A DNA stretch of 64,000 nucleotides from positions 10,305,956 through 10,369,955 of the forward strand of contig NC_051095.1 in NCBI RefSeq assembly GCF_901709675.1, given 5' to 3'. Both the position numbers and the translations under genes were made by a program. The stretch comes from Syngnathus acus (lineage: Eukaryota > Chordata > Actinopteri > Syngnathiformes > Syngnathidae). Positions 60,552 to 64,000 of the stretch are shown here, one piece after another (the stretch's first letter is position 1; each line of letters begins with the position of its first letter). The notes below the pieces were generated by a model. That model searched no databases and was not told where the DNA came from. It saw nothing but the letters and a program-made list of their open reading frames with translations.

Positions 60552-60939
60552 CATTCTCAAGGAGCATAGGACCAGCCGAGACTGATCAATAACGATCAGG
60601 AGAAAGAACTGAAGGGAGATGGCAAATAATGTGTTGGACAGTGGAGTCCTATACCAATACACAACTCGTGTAGGATTCACAGATTATTCCTGGTTAAGTA
60701 ATGATAAATGCAATATTTTTTAAATATCAAGACGAAATGTGTATTTTCAAACTATAGAATGGTAGCATAAGGTTTATTTATTGTATAGAAATCTAATATT
60801 AAATGTAAATGAGCCAATTTTTTGTTCCAGCAAGAGTCGTGGCTGTGTGCGTATTTTATGCCTTCATAAAAGAAATAAAAACTTCAAAAACGTCTCAACC
60901 TGACTTCTACCGTCTGGGCGATTCGATTAGTTCTTGTTC
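60552..60939 (+). other. cenpu 3' UTR
   Basis: From the stop at 60551 to the AATAAA at 60874-60879 there is a 3' UTR of about 340 nt with no ORF of note. The end lies close to the casp3 promoter, so the two genes are very tightly spaced. Confidence 0.5.
60874..60879 (+). terminator. AATAAA polyadenylation signal of cenpu
   Basis: Canonical hexamer in AGAAATAAAAAC, about 325 nt after the cenpu stop and before the CCAAT cluster upstream of casp3. Confidence 0.5.
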
Positions 60940-61097
60940 GTCCAATCGCGTGTCTCTTCAGTCAAACTGTTGTCCAATCAGGTGTCACTTGAGTCAATGC
61001 GTTGAGACTTGCGTCCAAGTTGCATCGGCGTCTAATTGGCTGAGCGTTTCAGGTTGTTCTCGACTTTCCAGTAGGTGGTGTTTGAGTTGTGTCACGT
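60940..61097 (+). promoter_or_regulatory. Probable casp3 promoter and 5' non-coding exon
   Basis: Three NF-Y-type boxes lie close together: CCAAT at 60942-60946, CCAAT at 60974-60978 and the reverse ATTGG at 61035-61039. A stretch ending TTGTGTCAC meets GTAAGT at 61097, a good splice donor. This fits a first non-coding exon joined to the exon holding the ATG at 62078. It is an inference from signals only. Confidence 0.4.
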
Positions 61098-62077
61098 AAG
61101 TACGTACTATTTTCGTCTTTACATGTGTAATTTTTTTTTGCCAAACCCTTTTGTTTCGTTATAAATTTAACTCCACGCTTTATGCTGCAAAGTGTTTGTT
61201 TTATACAGTGAAAGAAAAGTCATTCATATGATTGGCCCAGACGCAATAGTACAGTACGACTGAAGTAATGCGAGAATATTGAGAGGTCAACAGGACGTCG
61301 TAACTTTTGAGCAGTACGATTCAAAAATAAATTGTGCTTAACTGTTATTATTTATGATACCCACCAATAACTGTAATCACTGGAAATTATCAAGTTATCC
61401 GCCTTCCTGAATCAGCATAGTCTCTTCAGGAAATGCGTCCCAGACTTGTTTACCAGGGAACACCTAAGCAGGGAAAAATGAACTATATTTATGAGATTTT
61501 CGCTTCTAAGGTACTTTATCTGAACTGTCTTTCGATTTTTGTCATCAGGTCAATCATTTACTATCCAGCAGCACAATCACACACGGAAGTTTCTTTTTTT
61601 TGGCAAGAACTGTGTGTAAAACCTCACCTCACGTTTTTGTCCAAATCATTGATCAAGATTCTAATGTCTTTAGGTTGAGTTAAAATGTGTTGTGAATTTT
61701 ATTTAGTTGCCAACTATTTTAATATTTTAATTACAGGTAAAGCGTTTGCATAAGTGAAAATAACTTTTTGTCTGAATAATATAAACTTGATAAGTGTATA
61801 TTTAAAATGCCTCCCACCTCTAATTCAACTGTACAGGAATGTAGTCATGTTTGTGACATGTTTATTCCCATTCCTCACATGATTAAGCAGCGTTTTGTGT
61901 AATCAATTGCCCCTACACAGTGTCACAAAAAAAAACAGCTATTTTATCCACATTTAATTGTTTTATATGAGTTGAACATTCATGAAAGTTGTTTTGAACA
62001 ATTCCACAAATTTTACAATTTTATCATGGATTGTGTGTTCACATTTCAGCTGACTCTTATTTCAGTAATAAGAAACC
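61098..62077 (+). other. Probable first intron of casp3
   Basis: AT-rich with only short ORFs. PRIMPOL, expected here from human gene order, is absent. An acceptor (TTTCAG at about 62060-62065) lies just before the casp3 start codon. Confidence 0.4.
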
Positions 62078-63658
62078 ATGGCAGCAACTAAAGATGCTGG
62101 TTCTCTGGAGAAGTCTGAGGACACTATGGACGCCTTCAAACTATTTTCAAAAAGGTACCTATGGCACACTGATTCTCTGCTTACAAATAACCACGTCATA
62201 GAACACCAGATGTAAAGCTAAACTACACTGAAAGTTTAGACCTTTTATAGGGTCTAAATATTTTACAGTGCAGGTAAATAAATCAAGCAATTCAATAATA
62301 TTTGGAGGTCACCCTTTTTTAATTCAATGGGGTGATTCATTCCAATTTTTAAAAACTATTAAATTAAAACATTAATTATTGACATTTATCTTGTAACTGT
62401 CACGTGTTGCTGCGCTTGTGTAATTATATGTGTATTAAAAAGCTGTCAAACGCTCAACGTAATTGTGTGCCAATGGTTGAGGTTTTTTTCCATTGATGGG
62501 AAAACCAGCTGCCATACTGAGTCACCTGTCTGACAAAATCTTTCAATGGGTTCATTGAGCTGCCAAATCATGTTAAAGGGAACATTTGAGTTTTAAGCTG
62601 TTTAGCAGGTTTCCCAACCTCATCTTTATCATCTCTAATGTTGTTCATGATTCCAACTGTGGATCTTTTTCAGGACGAATCCATCGAATGGCAGTAATAA
62701 AGCTGAGGAAACAGACTCTGTTCCCATCAGCAAAGTGTCAGCCCACAACCCATATCAGTACAAGATGGACTACCCAAACATGGGAATCTGCCTGATTATC
62801 AACAATAAGAACTTCGACAAAAGCACAAGTAAATACGCCCATTAAAGCAGTCTTGTACGCGGCTGTCTAATTCAGTTCATACCCACTTTGACGAATGCTT
62901 TGTGAATCATGGTTCAACATTTTTTACGCCCCCCCCCAAGCTGTCAGTCAGGCCTGTTTTCCACTATAGGCGTGAAGCGGTGAAAAGGAAATTGTCACAT
63001 ACACTGTGCCTACAGTATGTCTGCTTAGTTAATCATGCGGGCCAAACCTGATTAGGAAAAAATATGTTTGAATCTCCAAATTCTCACCAAAATATTTCTC
63101 TTTATTCCCTGTTGTAAGTAAGTCCTGCAGTTTTTCAATGGACTTTATTTCTACTTGTGTATCTTCTTCCCAGGGATGAGCACTCGTAACGGGACCGATG
63201 TCGACGCCGCTTTTGCCATGAAAACTTTTAAGGAACTGGGTTACACCATTAAAGTGGCCACTGATCAGACTGTAAAGCAGATGATGAGTCTCCTGTTAAG
63301 TGGTAATTGATTTTATTCTTTCTGTTATTGCGTTGATATTATTATCAGTGTAACTCTAACGTGCGTTTGGAATATTGATTGTCTAGAAACAGATAATTGC
63401 TGTTTAAAAAATAAATAATAGGTAGGAATTAATGCTGGTTAGTTAATGTCACTCTGTTGTTTCTTTGTGTCTGTTTCTGCAGTATCCCAAGAGGACCACA
63501 GCTGCAATGCATCATTTGTGTGCGTGTTGCTAAGTCATGGTGAAGAGGGTGTGATTTTTGGAACTGATGGATTTGAAATGCTTGAAAATTTGACAAAACC
63601 TTTCAAAGGACATCGTTGCAAGACTCTGGTGGGAAAACCAAAGCTCTTCTTTATACAG
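62078..63658 (+). CDS. casp3: Caspase-3, first four coding exons (gene runs off the window)
   Basis: Caspase-3 is the main executioner protease of apoptosis, cutting after aspartate in DEVD-like sites. Exons in view are 62078-62154, 62674-62828, 63174-63302 and 63483-63658 (537 nt, 179 residues, ending in phase 0). After a short prodomain come [12 protein letters not shown], the substrate-arginine region [10 protein letters not shown], and [11 protein letters not shown] with the catalytic histidine at residue 139 (human H121). The last codons are KPKLFFIQ; in the family the next exon opens with the catalytic-cysteine motif ACRG, so the break falls two residues before the nucleophile. The p10 subunit and inter-subunit cleavage site are outside the window. 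[12 protein letters not shown] differs from the mammalian loop at that place. Casp7 is less likely because of the short prodomain and the synteny with cenpu and acsl1. Confidence 0.93.
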
Positions 63659-64000
63659 GTTAGTAAACATTCTGGGCCTTATAGCCATTCTAGACTCAAC
63701 TGCTAACCATTTTAGTTTTGATGTTTTCTATGGGATCATATCATTTTGGACAAGGGAGACATTTCCTGTAATTTTCCACAGAACTGGTTGATCAAAATGT
63801 GGAGTAGGAGGGGGGCACGGTGCTCAGGCGGCACTTCCAACAGGGAGGCTAACCATGCTCAAAAATTTAATACACATTGATCACTTTGATGGTTGCTACA
63901 TGTTATTATGATTCTCCTAAGCAACATATGCTCGAGTAGAGGTGTGAAAACATGGATGAGAAAATGAGCACAGGGGAACATCAAACGCAGGCCGGTAAGG
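63659..64000 (+). other. casp3 intron, incomplete
   Basis: Non-coding sequence after the fourth coding exon. A G-rich piece at 63805-63850 may be a repeat fragment but was not identified. The next exon is beyond the window end. Confidence 0.5.

Overview
This is a piece of a teleost fish nuclear genome. Introns with GT-AG borders, vertebrate orthologues (cyclin A2, a GM3-synthase-type sialyltransferase, ACSL1, CENP-U, caspase-3), a tRNA-derived SINE and a Rex3 LINE (RTE clade, typical of fish) all point that way. The species cannot be named from the sequence. There is no bacterial or organellar content, no CRISPR array, and no rRNA or stand-alone tRNA gene.

Layout. 1-3141: repeat-rich DNA with hAT remnants, a Tigger-like MITE, a dispersed repeat with an inverted partner at 38 kb, and a GAGT microsatellite. 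3142-24700: a very large GC-rich tandem array of about 21.6 kb. It opens with 2.4 kb of (GGCA)n tracts mixed with larger cassettes, then becomes a 31-bp minisatellite. A dead Rex3 element (7.8-13.6 kb, minus strand) splits it, and this Rex3 carries an internal tandem triplication of its reverse-transcriptase segment. The long ORFs of this region, in all six frames, are by-products of a stop-free 31-bp unit and not genes. 24.8-30.05 kb: G-quadruplex-type GGGCA tracts followed by an AT-rich family of about 0.54/1.9-kb repeats. One part-copy of the same family lies on the far left side of the GC array.

Genes. ccna2 (31278-34696, minus, 8 coding exons, 428 aa) controls S phase and G2/M entry. An unidentified terminal exon lies at about 36.5-36.97 kb (plus). 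A st3gal5-like GM3-synthase-type sialyltransferase (39261-43315, plus, 7 coding exons, 365 aa) is a Golgi ganglioside enzyme. acsl1 (49502-55793, plus, 20 coding exons, 698 aa) activates long-chain fatty acids. cenpu (57373-60551, plus, 13 coding exons, 324 aa) is a kinetochore subunit. casp3 starts at 62078 (plus) and leaves the window after four coding exons, two residues before its catalytic cysteine.

The run acsl1-cenpu-casp3 is conserved with human 4q35, but PRIMPOL, which lies between CENPU and CASP3 in human, is not in the 1.5-kb gap here. The genes are independent housekeeping loci and do not form a pathway. The unusual biology of the window is the GC-rich array: its subunit architecture, local higher-order amplifications, CpG-decay variant pattern and G4-capable right edge. 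All exon models were read by eye from splice sites and reading frame; every coding total is a multiple of three.
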